64,000 nucleotides of DNA from Pseudomonas sp. BP8 (GCF_017875955.1 NZ_JAGINK010000001.1:563001-627000), one strand, 5' to 3'. Shown: positions 8,570-17,465, numbered from the stretch's first letter. Program-made: numbers and translations. The notes: generated from the sequence alone by a model not told the origin.

Positions 8570-10012
8570 TCATCTGTGCCACTGCCTTCCATGTCGCGCC
8601 AGCAGGCTGTTGGCCTGCTCCGGCCCGTTGCTGCCGGCATGATAGGGGCGCGGCGCCTGGAAGTGCTCTTCCCAACCCGTGAGGATCGGATCGATCCAGG
8701 CCCACGCCGCTTCCACTTCGTCACGGCGCATGAACAGCGTCGAATCGCCTTCGAGCACGTCCAGCAGCAGGCGCTCGTAGGCCTCCCAGCGGCGGGTCTG
8801 GCCGAATACCTGGGCCAGGTTGAGGTTCAGCTCGACCGGCTCCAGGCGCATGCCTTTGCCCGGGCTCTTGGTCATCATGCGCAGGCTGATGCGCTCGTCC
8901 GGCTGCAACTGGATCAACAGCTGGTTGACCTGGCCACCGCTGAATAGCTCATGAGGCACAGGCTTGAACTGAATGACGATCTGCGAAGAGCGTCGCGCCA
9001 TGCGCTTGCCGGTACGCAAATAGAACGGCACGCCGGCCCAGCGCCAGTTGTCGATCTGCGCCTGGACGGCGACGAAGGTCTCGGTGTCGCTGTCGTTGTC
9101 GACGTCTTTCTCGAAGTAGTAGGCCGGCACTTCCTGGCCACCGATGCGTCCCGCGCTGTACTGGCCGCGTACGGTCTTGTCCTGCACGTCCTGGCCGCTG
9201 ATCGGTTTCAGCGCACGGAGAATCTTCACCTTTTCGTCGCGCACCGCTTCTGCCTCGAATTGCGCAGGTGGCTCCATCGCCACCAGGCAGAGCAACTGCA
9301 GCAGATGGTTTTGCAGCATGTCGCGGGTGGCCCCGGCGCGGTCGTAGTAGCCACCGCGGTTCTCCACGCCCAGGGTTTCACAGACGCTGATCTGCACATG
9401 GTCGACCTGGCCGTTGCGCCACACCGGTTCGAGCAGGGCGTTGGCGAAGCGCAGGGCCATCAGGTTCTGCACGGTCTCCTTGCCCAGGTAGTGGTCGATG
9501 CGAAACACCTGAGACTCATCGAACACCGCGCCGATCGCCTGGTTGATCGCGGTGGCCGAGTCCAGCGAATGGCCGATCGGTTTTTCCAGCACGATGCGTG
9601 CTTCGGGGTCGGCCAGGCCGGCAATACGCAGGTTATTGGCAATCGGCACGAACAGGTGGGGAGCGGTGGCCAGGTAGTAGACCCGGGTGAGCCCGCCAGG
9701 CTCGCCCAGGTACCGCGCCAGGCGGCCGAAGTCGGCGCTTTGCGCGGCGTCCATGGCGAAGTAGTCGAGCCGCGCGCAAAACCGCCGCCAGACCTCTTCG
9801 TCGAAATCTTCACGGGCGATCTGTACCCGGCAGTGGCGTTCGGCGAGCTTGAGGTAGTCGTCCCGGTGCAGGTGGCGTCGGGCCAGCGCGATGATGCGCA
9901 CGGCGTTGTGCAGGCGAGCCTCGCGATACAGGTGGTAGAGCGCCGGGAGCAGTTTGTGCAAGGCCAGATCGCCTGTGCCGCCGAAAACCAGAATGTCGCA
10001 AGGAATCGTCAA
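8570..10012 (-). CDS. zwf: Glucose-6-phosphate 1-dehydrogenase (isolated copy)
   Basis: The 480-residue enzyme oxidises glucose-6-phosphate to 6-phosphogluconolactone with NAD(P)+, the entry to the Entner-Doudoroff and pentose phosphate routes. The N-terminus LVFGGTGDLALHKLLPAL is the dinucleotide-binding fold. RIDHYLGKETVQN near residue 170 holds the active-site His and Lys. The start is set at TTG 10012 because GGAGAG precedes it, whereas the GTG five codons upstream has no ribosome-binding site. Unlike the main Pseudomonas zwf it is not followed by pgl and eda, so it is probably a paralogue. It is divergent from a HexR-type gene. Confidence 0.93.
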   Translation of the reverse strand: MTIPCDILVFGGTGDLALHKLLPALYHLYREARLHNAVRIIALARRHLHRDDYLKLAERHCRVQIAREDFDEEVWRRFCARLDYFAMDAAQSADFGRLARYLGEPGGLTRVYYLATAPHLFVPIANNLRIAGLADPEARIVLEKPIGHSLDSATAINQAIGAVFDESQVFRIDHYLGKETVQNLMALRFANALLEPVWRNGQVDHVQISVCETLGVENRGGYYDRAGATRDMLQNHLLQLLCLVAMEPPAQFEAEAVRDEKVKILRALKPISGQDVQDKTVRGQYSAGRIGGQEVPAYYFEKDVDNDSDTETFVAVQAQIDNWRWAGVPFYLRTGKRMARRSSQIVIQFKPVPHELFSGGQVNQLLIQLQPDERISLRMMTKSPGKGMRLEPVELNLNLAQVFGQTRRWEAYERLLLDVLEGDSTLFMRRDEVEAAWAWIDPILTGWEEHFQAPRPYHAGSNGPEQANSLLARHGRQWHR

Positions 10013-10056
10013 GCCACCACTCTCCACGTTCGTTTAACTGGGCGGGTCGCCGGTCA

Positions 10057-10071
10057 TGTAGTATAACTACA
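10057..10071. promoter_or_regulatory. HexR-type operator
   Basis: TGTAGTATAACTACA is a perfect 5-bp inverted repeat with a 5-base centre. It fits the TGTARTnnnAYTACA pattern known for HexR of gammaproteobacteria. It sits midway between divergent zwf and the HexR-type gene, so one dimer could control both promoters. HexR releases DNA on binding the Entner-Doudoroff intermediate KDPG. Confidence 0.75.
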
Positions 10072-10116
10072 AGAAAGCTACATCCCCGGCCAGCCGATCA
10101 TAACCGAGTCCAGCCC

Positions 10117-10983
10117 GTGAATCTGTTGCAACATATCGCCCAATCGCGCCACCTGCTGCGTAAATCGGAACTCAAGGTGGCTGACCATGTGCTGCTTGAT
10201 CCGGCTGCGGTGATGCACAGTTCGATGGCCGACCTTGCCCACAACGTCGGTATCAGCGAGCCGACCATCGTGCGTTTCTGTCGGGCGATTGGCTGTTCGG
10301 GCTTTCAGGATCTCAAGCTCAAGCTGGCGCAGAGCCTGGCCGCCGGTGCCAGTTTTGGCCAGTTCGCGATCCACGAGGATGACTCGGTTGCCGACTACAG
10401 CCTGAAGATTTTCGACACTACCCTGCATACCCTGATGGAAGTGCGCGAGCACCTTGACCCGCATGCCTTGCAGCAGGCCGTCGCGGCCATGGCTACGGCT
10501 CAGCGGGTGGAGTTCTATGGCTTTGGCGCATCCGGTGCGGTGGCTGCCGATGCCCAACACAAGTTTTTCCGCTTGTTGCTCAGCGCAGCGGCGTATTCCG
10601 ACCCGCACATGCAGGCGATGTCGGCGGTGACCTTGAAGCCCGGCGACGTGGCGGTGTGCATCTCGCAGTCGGGGCGCTCCAAGGACCTGCTGATCACCGC
10701 CAATCTGGTCCGCGAGAGCGGCGCCAGCCTGATCACCCTGTGCCCGAGCCAGACGCCGTTGGCCGAACTGTCGACGGTCAACCTGGCGATCGATGTGCAT
10801 GAAGATACCGAGATCTATACCCCGCTGACTTCGCGTATTGCCCACCTGGTGGTGATCGACGTGTTGGCCATGGGCGTTGCGATGGCGCGTGGACCGAGCC
10901 TGGTCAACCACCTCAAGAGCGTCAAGCGCAGCTTGCGCAGCCTGCGCTTGTCACCGAAGTCGATCAAGGCGATGGATGACTGA
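10117..10983 (+). CDS. hexR: HexR/RpiR-family transcriptional regulator
   Basis: This 288-residue regulator has an N-terminal RpiR helix-turn-helix (about residues 1-77; HNVGISEPTIVRFCRAIGCS is the recognition region). A sugar isomerase (SIS) domain follows (about 120-260), with YGFGASGAVAADAQHK and ISQSGRSKDLL contacting the phosphosugar. It is divergent from a zwf gene across a HexR-like palindrome, which supports control of glucose-6-phosphate oxidation. The start is GTG at 10117 with a weak ribosome-binding site. It may be a second HexR, since the classical one sits with zwf-pgl-eda elsewhere. Confidence 0.87.
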   Translation: MNLLQHIAQSRHLLRKSELKVADHVLLDPAAVMHSSMADLAHNVGISEPTIVRFCRAIGCSGFQDLKLKLAQSLAAGASFGQFAIHEDDSVADYSLKIFDTTLHTLMEVREHLDPHALQQAVAAMATAQRVEFYGFGASGAVAADAQHKFFRLLLSAAAYSDPHMQAMSAVTLKPGDVAVCISQSGRSKDLLITANLVRESGASLITLCPSQTPLAELSTVNLAIDVHEDTEIYTPLTSRIAHLVVIDVLAMGVAMARGPSLVNHLKSVKRSLRSLRLSPKSIKAMDD

Positions 10984-11102
10984 TCGGTACCAGCGTTCGC
11001 CGGCGGCGATGCAAATTTCATCGATCTGTCACCCTTCGGCAGCCAAACTGTAAACCCCCCACGCCAGTCTGAAACTCCCCGCACTCGATCAGGGAGACAG
11101 GC

Positions 11103-11321
11103 ATGGCTCGTGACTTCGATGGCTCGTATCAACCCAACGCCAAGGCTCGCAAACAGCAGGAGAAGGATCTGCGCCGGATGGAATTCCGCCGCGCGATCGA
11201 AAGCTACTCCGAGCAACGTCAATTACTGCGCGAAATCGTCGATTATCCCGAGCTGAGGGAGGTCACGGTGTGGCAGGTATCTGCGGCAGCTTCCCCGAAA
11301 ACCGCTCAACAATCGCGCTGA
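11103..11321 (+). CDS. Small PA3496-family protein
   Basis: This 72-residue protein is highly charged. It begins MARDFDGSYQPNAKARKQQ and continues with a helix rich in Arg, Glu and Gln (RRMEFRRAIESYSEQRQLL). This resembles the Pseudomonas PA3496 family, described as putative envelope-integrity proteins. A good GGGAG precedes the ATG. The last 59 bp overlap the convergent pycR gene, and the tail after DYPELREVTVW may be family-atypical read-through of that overlap. Confidence 0.7.
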   Translation: MARDFDGSYQPNAKARKQQEKDLRRMEFRRAIESYSEQRQLLREIVDYPELREVTVWQVSAAASPKTAQQSR

Positions 11322-12225
11322 TCATTGCACGTTCGCTGCGGATGAACGCGAGAAACGCCAAGGCCACCGGCGACTGCCGCTTGGCTTTGGCCTGCACCAC
11401 GCACCAGCTGCGGTACAGCGGTAGCTCCTCGACCGGCAATTCTTTAAGGATGCCGGTGGCGAGTTCGAGGTTCAGCGCATGGCGCGTCAGCAAGGCGATG
11501 CCCAGGCCTGCTATCACACATTCGCGCTGGGCATCGGCCGAAGCCACTTCAAGGGTCTGGGTGAAGTGCACGCGCTTGTCCTTGAAGTACTCTTCGCAGG
11601 CTTTGCGCGTTCCCGAACCCTGCTCGCGGATGAGCAGGGTATGCGGCTCCAGGTCCTGCAGACGCAGCTTGTCCAACTTGCACAACGGATGGTCCGGCGG
11701 CGCCACGGCAACGATCGGATTGTTGAGAAACGGCAGAAATTCCAGCCCCATGTCCTGCGGCACCATGGACATGATGATCAGGTCGTCGCGGTTGTCCGAC
11801 AGGCGTCGGATCGCCTGGGCGCGGTTGACCACGGTGAGGGTCAGGTTGACCTCCGGGTGACGTTGCTTGAAGGCGGCGAACAGGTGCGGCACGAAGTACT
11901 TGGCGCTGGACTCGATTGCCAGTTTCAGCTGACCCTGCAGTGAGCCCTGCATGTCCGACAGCTGCATGTCGAGGTTCTCCAACCGGCCGAAAATGTCGCG
12001 GCTGGCGCGCTGCAAGGCTTCGGCAGCTTCGGTGAGGTACAGCTTCTTGCCGACATACTCGAACAACGGTTGGCCGACCAGCTCTTCGAGCTGACGAATC
12101 TGTAGACTAACGGCGGGTTGAGTCAGCGACATCTCTTCGGCGGCCCGGCTGTAAGAGCGTAAATCACACACCTCATTGAAGATCTGCAATTGACGCAATG
12201 TCATACGCATCAATGACTTACGCAT
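11263..12225 (-). CDS. pycR: LysR-type regulator of pyruvate carboxylase (PycR-like)
   Basis: This 320-residue LysR regulator has its winged HTH near residues 9-68 (LRQLQIFNEVCDLRSYSRAAEEM, then SLTQPAVSLQIRQLEELVG) and a CbbR-like effector domain after residue 95. It is divergent from pycA, the arrangement of PycR in P. aeruginosa. An inverted repeat in the intergenic region is a candidate operator. Internal ATGs at codons 6 and 8 are alternative starts. Its 3' end overlaps the small convergent gene by 59 bp. Confidence 0.85.
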   Translation of the reverse strand: MRKSLMRMTLRQLQIFNEVCDLRSYSRAAEEMSLTQPAVSLQIRQLEELVGQPLFEYVGKKLYLTEAAEALQRASRDIFGRLENLDMQLSDMQGSLQGQLKLAIESSAKYFVPHLFAAFKQRHPEVNLTLTVVNRAQAIRRLSDNRDDLIIMSMVPQDMGLEFLPFLNNPIVAVAPPDHPLCKLDKLRLQDLEPHTLLIREQGSGTRKACEEYFKDKRVHFTQTLEVASADAQRECVIAGLGIALLTRHALNLELATGILKELPVEELPLYRSWCVVQAKAKRQSPVALAFLAFIRSERAMISAIVERFSGKLPQIPATP

Positions 12226-12287
12226 CTTTTTCCACGCTCCGGCAAAACCTTGTTACCGAACTATAAGCTTTTGCTAATGCTGCCTCT

Positions 12288-12307
12288 AACAAATATTGAT
12301 TTTTGTT
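12288..12307. promoter_or_regulatory. Inverted repeat, candidate LysR-type operator for pycA
   Basis: AACAAATATTGATTTTTGTT has near-perfect AACAAA arms around an AT-rich centre. It lies between the divergent pycR and pycA starts in an otherwise AT-rich intergenic stretch. LysR-type regulators commonly bind such sites (T-N11-A cores). No direct evidence is visible. Confidence 0.4.
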
Positions 12308-12414
12308 TATCGTCCTACAGCGCTAGGGTGGATGTGCGACTGGCCAGCAGCATCTGGTCACGCGCCGACCGGTAGAACCGGCTCGTATGTTCCATCGGCT
12401 TTGGGAAGAATCCA

Positions 12415-13830
12415 GTGATAAAAAAAATCCTGATCGCCAACCGGGGTGAAATTGCGGTCCGAATCGTGCGGGCCTGCGCCGAGATGGGCATCCGCTCGGT
12501 GGCGATCTTTTCCGACGCTGACCGGCATGCCTTGCACGTCAAGCGCGCCGACGAGGCCTACAGCATTGGTGCCGAGCCCCTGGCCGGTTACCTGAACCCG
12601 CGCAAGCTGGTCAACCTGGCTGTGGAAACCGGCTGTGATGCGCTGCATCCTGGCTACGGCTTCCTTTCGGAAAACGCCGAACTGGCAGAAATTTGCGCCG
12701 AGCGCGGGGTCAAGTTCATCGGCCCGTCCGCTGAAGTCATTCGCCGCATGGGCGACAAGACCGAAGCGCGTCGCACCATGATCAAGGCCGGTGTGCCGGT
12801 AACGCCCGGCACCGAGGGCAACGTTGCGGATATTCACGAGGCCCTCGCCGAAGGCGAGCGCATCGGCTACCCGGTGATGCTCAAGGCCACTTCCGGTGGT
12901 GGCGGCCGTGGTATTCGCCGCTGCAACAGCCGCGAGGAGCTGGAACAGGCCTTCCCCCGGGTGATTTCCGAGGCGACCAAAGCCTTTGGCTCGGCCGAAG
13001 TGTTCCTGGAAAAGTGCATCGTCAACCCCAAGCACATTGAAGCGCAGATCCTCGGCGACAGCTTTGGCAACGTTGTGCACCTGTTCGAGCGTGACTGCTC
13101 GATCCAACGGCGTAACCAGAAGCTCATCGAGATTGCACCGAGCCCGCAGCTGACCCCTGAACAGCGCGCCTACATCGGCGACCTGTCGGTGCGCGCGGCC
13201 AAGGCGGTCAACTACGAGAACGCCGGTACCGTGGAGTTCCTGCTCGCCGATGGCGAGGTGTACTTCATGGAGATGAACACCCGGGTCCAGGTGGAACACA
13301 CCATCACCGAGGAAATCACCGGCATCGACATCGTCCGCGAGCAGATCCGCATCGCCTCGGGCCTGCCGCTTTCGGTCAAGCAGGAAGACATTCAGCACCG
13401 CGGATACGCGCTGCAGTTCCGCATCAACGCTGAAGACCCGAAAAACAACTTCCTGCCCAGCTTCGGCAAGATCACCCGTTATTACGCTCCGGGCGGCCCG
13501 GGCGTGCGCACCGACACCGCGATCTACACCGGCTACACCATTCCGCCGTTCTATGACTCCATGTGTTTGAAACTGGTGGTCTGGGCGTTGACCTGGGAAG
13601 AAGCCATGGACCGCGGCCTGCGGGCCCTGGACGACATGCGCCTGCAGGGGGTGAAAACCACCGCTGCGTATTATCAGGAGATCCTGCGCAATCCGGAATT
13701 CCGTAGCGGCCAGTTCAATACCAGCTTTGTCGAAAGCCACCCTGAGCTGACCAACTACTCGATCAAGCGCAAACCCGAAGAGCTGGCCCTGGCCATCGCC
13801 GCCGCCATCGCCGCCCACGCAGGCCTGTGA
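12415..13830 (+). CDS. pycA: Pyruvate carboxylase subunit A (biotin carboxylase)
   Basis: The 471-residue protein carboxylates biotin with bicarbonate and ATP, feeding the adjacent transcarboxylase subunit. The N-terminus KKILIANRGEIAVRIVRAC is the biotin carboxylase fold. SGGGGRGIRR is the ATP-grasp glycine loop. EMNTRVQVEHTITEEITG near residue 290 carries catalytic Glu, Asn and Arg residues. It is about 20 residues longer than E. coli AccC, and its place next to pycB argues for pyruvate carboxylase. The start is GTG at 12415, preceded by GGGAAGA. Confidence 0.93.
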   Translation: MIKKILIANRGEIAVRIVRACAEMGIRSVAIFSDADRHALHVKRADEAYSIGAEPLAGYLNPRKLVNLAVETGCDALHPGYGFLSENAELAEICAERGVKFIGPSAEVIRRMGDKTEARRTMIKAGVPVTPGTEGNVADIHEALAEGERIGYPVMLKATSGGGGRGIRRCNSREELEQAFPRVISEATKAFGSAEVFLEKCIVNPKHIEAQILGDSFGNVVHLFERDCSIQRRNQKLIEIAPSPQLTPEQRAYIGDLSVRAAKAVNYENAGTVEFLLADGEVYFMEMNTRVQVEHTITEEITGIDIVREQIRIASGLPLSVKQEDIQHRGYALQFRINAEDPKNNFLPSFGKITRYYAPGGPGVRTDTAIYTGYTIPPFYDSMCLKLVVWALTWEEAMDRGLRALDDMRLQGVKTTAAYYQEILRNPEFRSGQFNTSFVESHPELTNYSIKRKPEELALAIAAAIAAHAGL

Positions 13831-13841
13831 GGAACCCCATA

Positions 13842-15650
13842 ATGTCCAAGAAAATTCACGTAACCGACACGATCCTGCGCGACGCCCACCAGTCCCTGCT
13901 GGCCACTCGCATGCGTACCGAAGACATGCTGCCGATCTGCGAAAAGCTCGACAACGTCGGCTACTGGTCGCTGGAAGTCTGGGGTGGCGCCACCTTCGAT
14001 GCCTGCGTGCGCTTCCTCAAGGAAGACCCGTGGGAGCGCCTGCGCAAGCTGCGCGCGGCACTGCCCAACACTCGCCTGCAGATGCTCCTGCGCGGGCAGA
14101 ACCTGCTCGGCTACCGCCACTACAGTGATGACGTGGTCAAGGCCTTCGTGGCCAAGGCTGCGGTCAACGGCATCGACGTGTTCCGCATCTTCGACGCCAT
14201 GAACGACGTGCGTAACCTGCGTGTCGCCATCGAGGCAGTCAAGGCCTCTGGCAAGCACGCTCAAGGCACCATCGCCTACACCACCAGCCCGGTCCACACC
14301 ATCGAAGCCTTCGTTGCCCAGGCCAAGCAGATGGAAGCCATGGGCTGTGATTCGGTTGCGATCAAGGACATGGCCGGCCTGCTTACCCCATACGCCACCG
14401 GTGAGCTGGTCAAGGCCTTGAAGAGCGAGCAGTCGCTGCCGGTGTTCATCCATTCTCACGATACTGCCGGCCTGGCCGCCATGTGCCAGCTCAAAGCAGT
14501 CGAGAACGGTGCCGACCATATCGACACGGCCATTTCCAGCTTCGCCTGGGGCACCAGCCACCCGGGCACCGAGTCGATGGTTGCCGCGCTCAAGGGCAGC
14601 GAGTTCGACACCGGCCTGGACCTCGAGCTGCTGCAGGAAATCGGCCTGTACTTCTACGCCGTGCGCAAGAAGTACCACCAGTTCGAAAGCGAATTCACCG
14701 CGGTCGACACCCGTGTGCAGGTTAACCAGGTCCCGGGTGGGATGATTTCCAACCTGGCCAACCAGCTCAAGGAGCAGGGCGCACTCAACCGCATGAGCGA
14801 AGTGCTGGCAGAGATCCCGCGTGTGCGCGAAGACCTCGGCTTCCCGCCGCTGGTCACCCCGACCTCGCAGATCGTTGGTACCCAGGCGTTCTTCAACGTG
14901 CTCGCTGGCGAGCGTTACAAGACCATCACCAACGAGGTCAAACTCTACCTGCAAGGCGGCTACGGCAAGGCCCCGGGCGTGGTCAACGAACAGCTGCGGC
15001 GCCAGGCAATCGGCAGCGAAGACGTGATCGACGTGCGCCCGGCCGACCTGCTCAAGCCAGAAATGACCAAGTTGCGTGGCGATATCGGCGCATTGGCCCG
15101 TAGCGAAGAAGATGTGCTGACCTTTGCCATGTTCCCGGACATTGGCCGCAAGTTCCTTGAGGAGCGCGAAGCCGGCACCCTGAGCCCTGAAGCCCTGCTG
15201 CCGATCCCTGAAGCCGGTGCTGTTGCTGCACCTGGCGGTGAAGGCGTGCCGACCGAGTTTGTCATCGATGTGCACGGCGAGACCTACCGCGTCGACATCA
15301 CCGGGGTTGGCGTCAAGGCCGAAGGCAAGCGTCACTTCTACCTGTCCATCGATGGCATGCCGGAAGAAGTGGTGTTCGAGCCGCTCAACGACTTCGTCGG
15401 TGGTGGCGGCAGCAAGCGCAAGCAGGCCAGTGCTCCAGGTCACGTGAGCACCACCATGCCGGGCAACATCGTCGATGTGCTGGTCAAGGAAGGTGACGAG
15501 GTCAAGGCCGGCCAGGCTGTGCTGATCACCGAGGCGATGAAGATGGAGACCGAAGTCCAGGCGGCTATCGCCGGCAAGGTTGTCGCCATTCATGTGGCCA
15601 AGGGTGACCGGGTAACGCCGGGCGAAATCCTGATCGAGATCGAGGGCTGA
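13842..15650 (+). CDS. pycB: Pyruvate carboxylase subunit B (carboxyltransferase and biotin carrier)
   Basis: The 602-residue protein transfers the carboxyl group from biotin to pyruvate, giving oxaloacetate for anaplerosis. The N-terminal HMGL-like TIM barrel starts DTILRDAHQSLLATRM. Metal ligands lie in HSHDTAGLAAMCQ near residue 207. A conserved carboxylase domain follows, then a C-terminal biotinyl domain with ITEAMKMETEVQ, in which Lys567 is biotinylated. It resembles the oxaloacetate decarboxylase alpha subunit, but no OadB/OadG genes are nearby. It starts 12 bp after the pycA stop. Confidence 0.93.
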   Translation: MSKKIHVTDTILRDAHQSLLATRMRTEDMLPICEKLDNVGYWSLEVWGGATFDACVRFLKEDPWERLRKLRAALPNTRLQMLLRGQNLLGYRHYSDDVVKAFVAKAAVNGIDVFRIFDAMNDVRNLRVAIEAVKASGKHAQGTIAYTTSPVHTIEAFVAQAKQMEAMGCDSVAIKDMAGLLTPYATGELVKALKSEQSLPVFIHSHDTAGLAAMCQLKAVENGADHIDTAISSFAWGTSHPGTESMVAALKGSEFDTGLDLELLQEIGLYFYAVRKKYHQFESEFTAVDTRVQVNQVPGGMISNLANQLKEQGALNRMSEVLAEIPRVREDLGFPPLVTPTSQIVGTQAFFNVLAGERYKTITNEVKLYLQGGYGKAPGVVNEQLRRQAIGSEDVIDVRPADLLKPEMTKLRGDIGALARSEEDVLTFAMFPDIGRKFLEEREAGTLSPEALLPIPEAGAVAAPGGEGVPTEFVIDVHGETYRVDITGVGVKAEGKRHFYLSIDGMPEEVVFEPLNDFVGGGGSKRKQASAPGHVSTTMPGNIVDVLVKEGDEVKAGQAVLITEAMKMETEVQAAIAGKVVAIHVAKGDRVTPGEILIEIEG

Positions 15651-15684
15651 GCCAAGCCCTCATCTGCAAGCGGTTAACCTCATT

Positions 15685-15710
15685 GGGGAGCGATAAGCTC
15701 CCCTTTTTTT
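15685..15710 (+). terminator. Intrinsic terminator of pycAB
   Basis: The stem ggggagc / gctcccc with a gataa loop is followed by seven T residues, 34 bp after the pycB stop. This is a textbook terminator, and it marks the boundary between the core pyc operon and the inserted hip module. Confidence 0.92.
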
Positions 15711-15722
15711 GTACCTGTGATC

Positions 15723-15860
15723 TGCATTTAAATGCGTTTATTCAGAGTAGACAGCCCTAATTCTGCATTTAGATGCAGAATCCGGGCTCGTATTTTCTGA
15801 TAGATGCACTATATTGCAGAAGTGGCGGTGTATGCTGCCGAGAATATGCAATAAATTGCA
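15723..15860. promoter_or_regulatory. Four phased TGCA-N6-TGCA sites upstream of hipA
   Basis: Sites of the form TGCA-N6-TGCA lie at 15723-15736 (last base G), 15764-15777, 15805-15818 and 15847-15860. Their starts are 41, 41 and 42 bp apart, which is four helical turns. The last site ends 8 bp before the hipA ATG, across the ribosome-binding region. They are the obvious candidate operators for the HipB antitoxin encoded downstream. Confidence 0.7.
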
Positions 15861-15868
15861 GGTCCGTC

Positions 15869-17188
15869 ATGTACAGATTAATGCTCCAGTTGTACGTCGA
15901 AGGCAAATGGCACGATGCGATGGTCATGACATTCGCGGAGCCTGCTCAAGGGTTATTGAGCCCCTGTGAAATTGCCTACAAATCGGATTACGTCAGGTGC
16001 AATCCTGAGGTATACGATAGCCAATTCGCTCAAGCGGTCAGTGTAAACCTGCCCGTTGACTTCGACGCCTATCGGCTGCCACACGCCCCCGCGTTTCTTT
16101 ATGACATTGCGCCTTCTGGTGCTGCCAAACGCTTTCTCCTGCAGCATATTGGTCGCGAGAAACCTGAAGGCTTCAGTGACGACATGTTTTTGTTGGGGCG
16201 TAGTACGCCAGCGCCCATTGGTAACCTTCGTATCAAAGAGTCGGTTGAGCACTTGGATACAAGCGACCCCATCGGATTTCCTCGGGCAGAGGTGGTGACG
16301 AGGGACCAGCGTTTTCTCGAGTATGCCTACGAGCAAGGCGCGGCCATTGGCGGCGCTACCGGCGCCGGGGGCGAAGCGCCCAAGTTGTTGCTGACTGAAG
16401 GTAGGGATGGGCGCCTCTACCCGGATGCTGTGTTGGAGGATGAACACGCTTGCTGTCACTGGTTCGTCAAATTTGCCCGCAACCAGGCGTTGGCCAATGA
16501 CCAAGATATTCTTCGTGCCGAGTACCTGTATTACAAAGCGCTGGAGAGCCTCAATATCGAAACGGTTGCGAGCCCGGAACTGGCACTGGAGGAAGCGACC
16601 AAGCCCAGTCTGTGGATGAAGCGTTTTGATCGACGCGTATCTGATAAAGGTGTGGAGCGGTTGGCTGTCGAGTCGATCTACTCATTACTAGGAGTAGCGG
16701 GCGGGCGGACCGGGCATCTGGAGGCTATCCACGTGCTGGCGCGGATTTGGCAGCGCGCTGGGCAAGAATCCCAGGTCCCTGACTTGATCGCAGAGTATTT
16801 GCGTCGCGATCTGATCAACAAAATCCTGGGAAACTCCGATAACCATGGGCGCAATACGGCAATCATTCGCACCTCGCAAACCATGCGCCTGGCGCCTATC
16901 TACGACCTTGCGCCGATGGTGATGGATGCTGAAGGTGTAACGCGGACCACCAAGTGGGCGGCACCCATTGAGCGGGCTGGGGACATCGATTGGCGGGCCG
17001 CCTGTAACACATTGGCTGCCTTGGTGGATCCAGCACAAGCCTATGAACAACTCCGCGAGGATGCTCGGCATTTGCTGGCACTGCCAGATATCTTGTCTGC
17101 GTCCGGACTGCCGGATGCCGTGATGAACCACCCGGCCATCCCTCTGAGTAAGCTCGAACAAAAAATGAAGGACTGGTCGCTGATATGA
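15869..17188 (+). CDS. hipA: HipA-family serine/threonine kinase toxin
   Basis: From the ATG at 15869 (AGG upstream) the protein has 439 residues. The HipA kinase elements are visible: GGATGAGGEAPKLLL as the Gly-rich phosphate loop with Lys, HWFVKFARN as the strand with the ATP-contacting Lys, and GNSDNHGRNTAI as the catalytic loop (Asp and Asn). YDLAPMVMD carries the metal-binding Asp. Family members phosphorylate tRNA synthetases or similar targets and cause growth arrest; the target here is unknown. An ATGA overlap joins it to hipB. Toxin-first order is the reverse of E. coli hipBA. Confidence 0.85.
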   Translation: MYRLMLQLYVEGKWHDAMVMTFAEPAQGLLSPCEIAYKSDYVRCNPEVYDSQFAQAVSVNLPVDFDAYRLPHAPAFLYDIAPSGAAKRFLLQHIGREKPEGFSDDMFLLGRSTPAPIGNLRIKESVEHLDTSDPIGFPRAEVVTRDQRFLEYAYEQGAAIGGATGAGGEAPKLLLTEGRDGRLYPDAVLEDEHACCHWFVKFARNQALANDQDILRAEYLYYKALESLNIETVASPELALEEATKPSLWMKRFDRRVSDKGVERLAVESIYSLLGVAGGRTGHLEAIHVLARIWQRAGQESQVPDLIAEYLRRDLINKILGNSDNHGRNTAIIRTSQTMRLAPIYDLAPMVMDAEGVTRTTKWAAPIERAGDIDWRAACNTLAALVDPAQAYEQLREDARHLLALPDILSASGLPDAVMNHPAIPLSKLEQKMKDWSLI

Positions 17189-17463
17189 CGCTGTCGATTG
17201 ATATACGCGGTGTGCTGATCGAGGGCGTACGCGAAGGTATTGCTGACGGGAGTCTGGACTTGGGCGCTGCCGTGCGACGGTTGCGGGTTGAGGTGGCCAA
17301 GATGCAGCAGGCCTCGTTCGCGCGTATGTGCAAGATATCAGTGCGCACACTGATCCAGATTGAGCAGGGTGAAGGCAACCCGACACTGAAGTCGCTGAAC
17401 GCCGTGTTCAGACCTTTTGGTCTGCAGATGGGGGTAGTCAAGCGCCCCCACCAGTTCAGATAG
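17185..17463 (+). CDS. hipB: HipB-like XRE antitoxin
   Basis: This 92-residue protein has a helix-turn-helix of the XRE type at residues 30-80 (LGAAVRRLRVEVAKMQQASF, then ARMCKISVRTLIQIEQGEGN and TLKSLNAVFRPFGLQ). Its start ATG lies inside the hipA stop as ATGA, so the two are translationally coupled. It should bind and neutralise HipA and repress the operon, probably at the four upstream TGCA-N6-TGCA sites. The stop is only 2 bp from the end of the convergent permease gene. Confidence 0.85.
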   Translation: MTLSIDIRGVLIEGVREGIADGSLDLGAAVRRLRVEVAKMQQASFARMCKISVRTLIQIEQGEGNPTLKSLNAVFRPFGLQMGVVKRPHQFR

Positions 17464-17465
17464 CC

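Noticed and set aside
13755..15593. 612-codon open frame antisense to pycB
   Set aside because: It is an antisense shadow; pycB has its full catalytic and biotinyl motifs.
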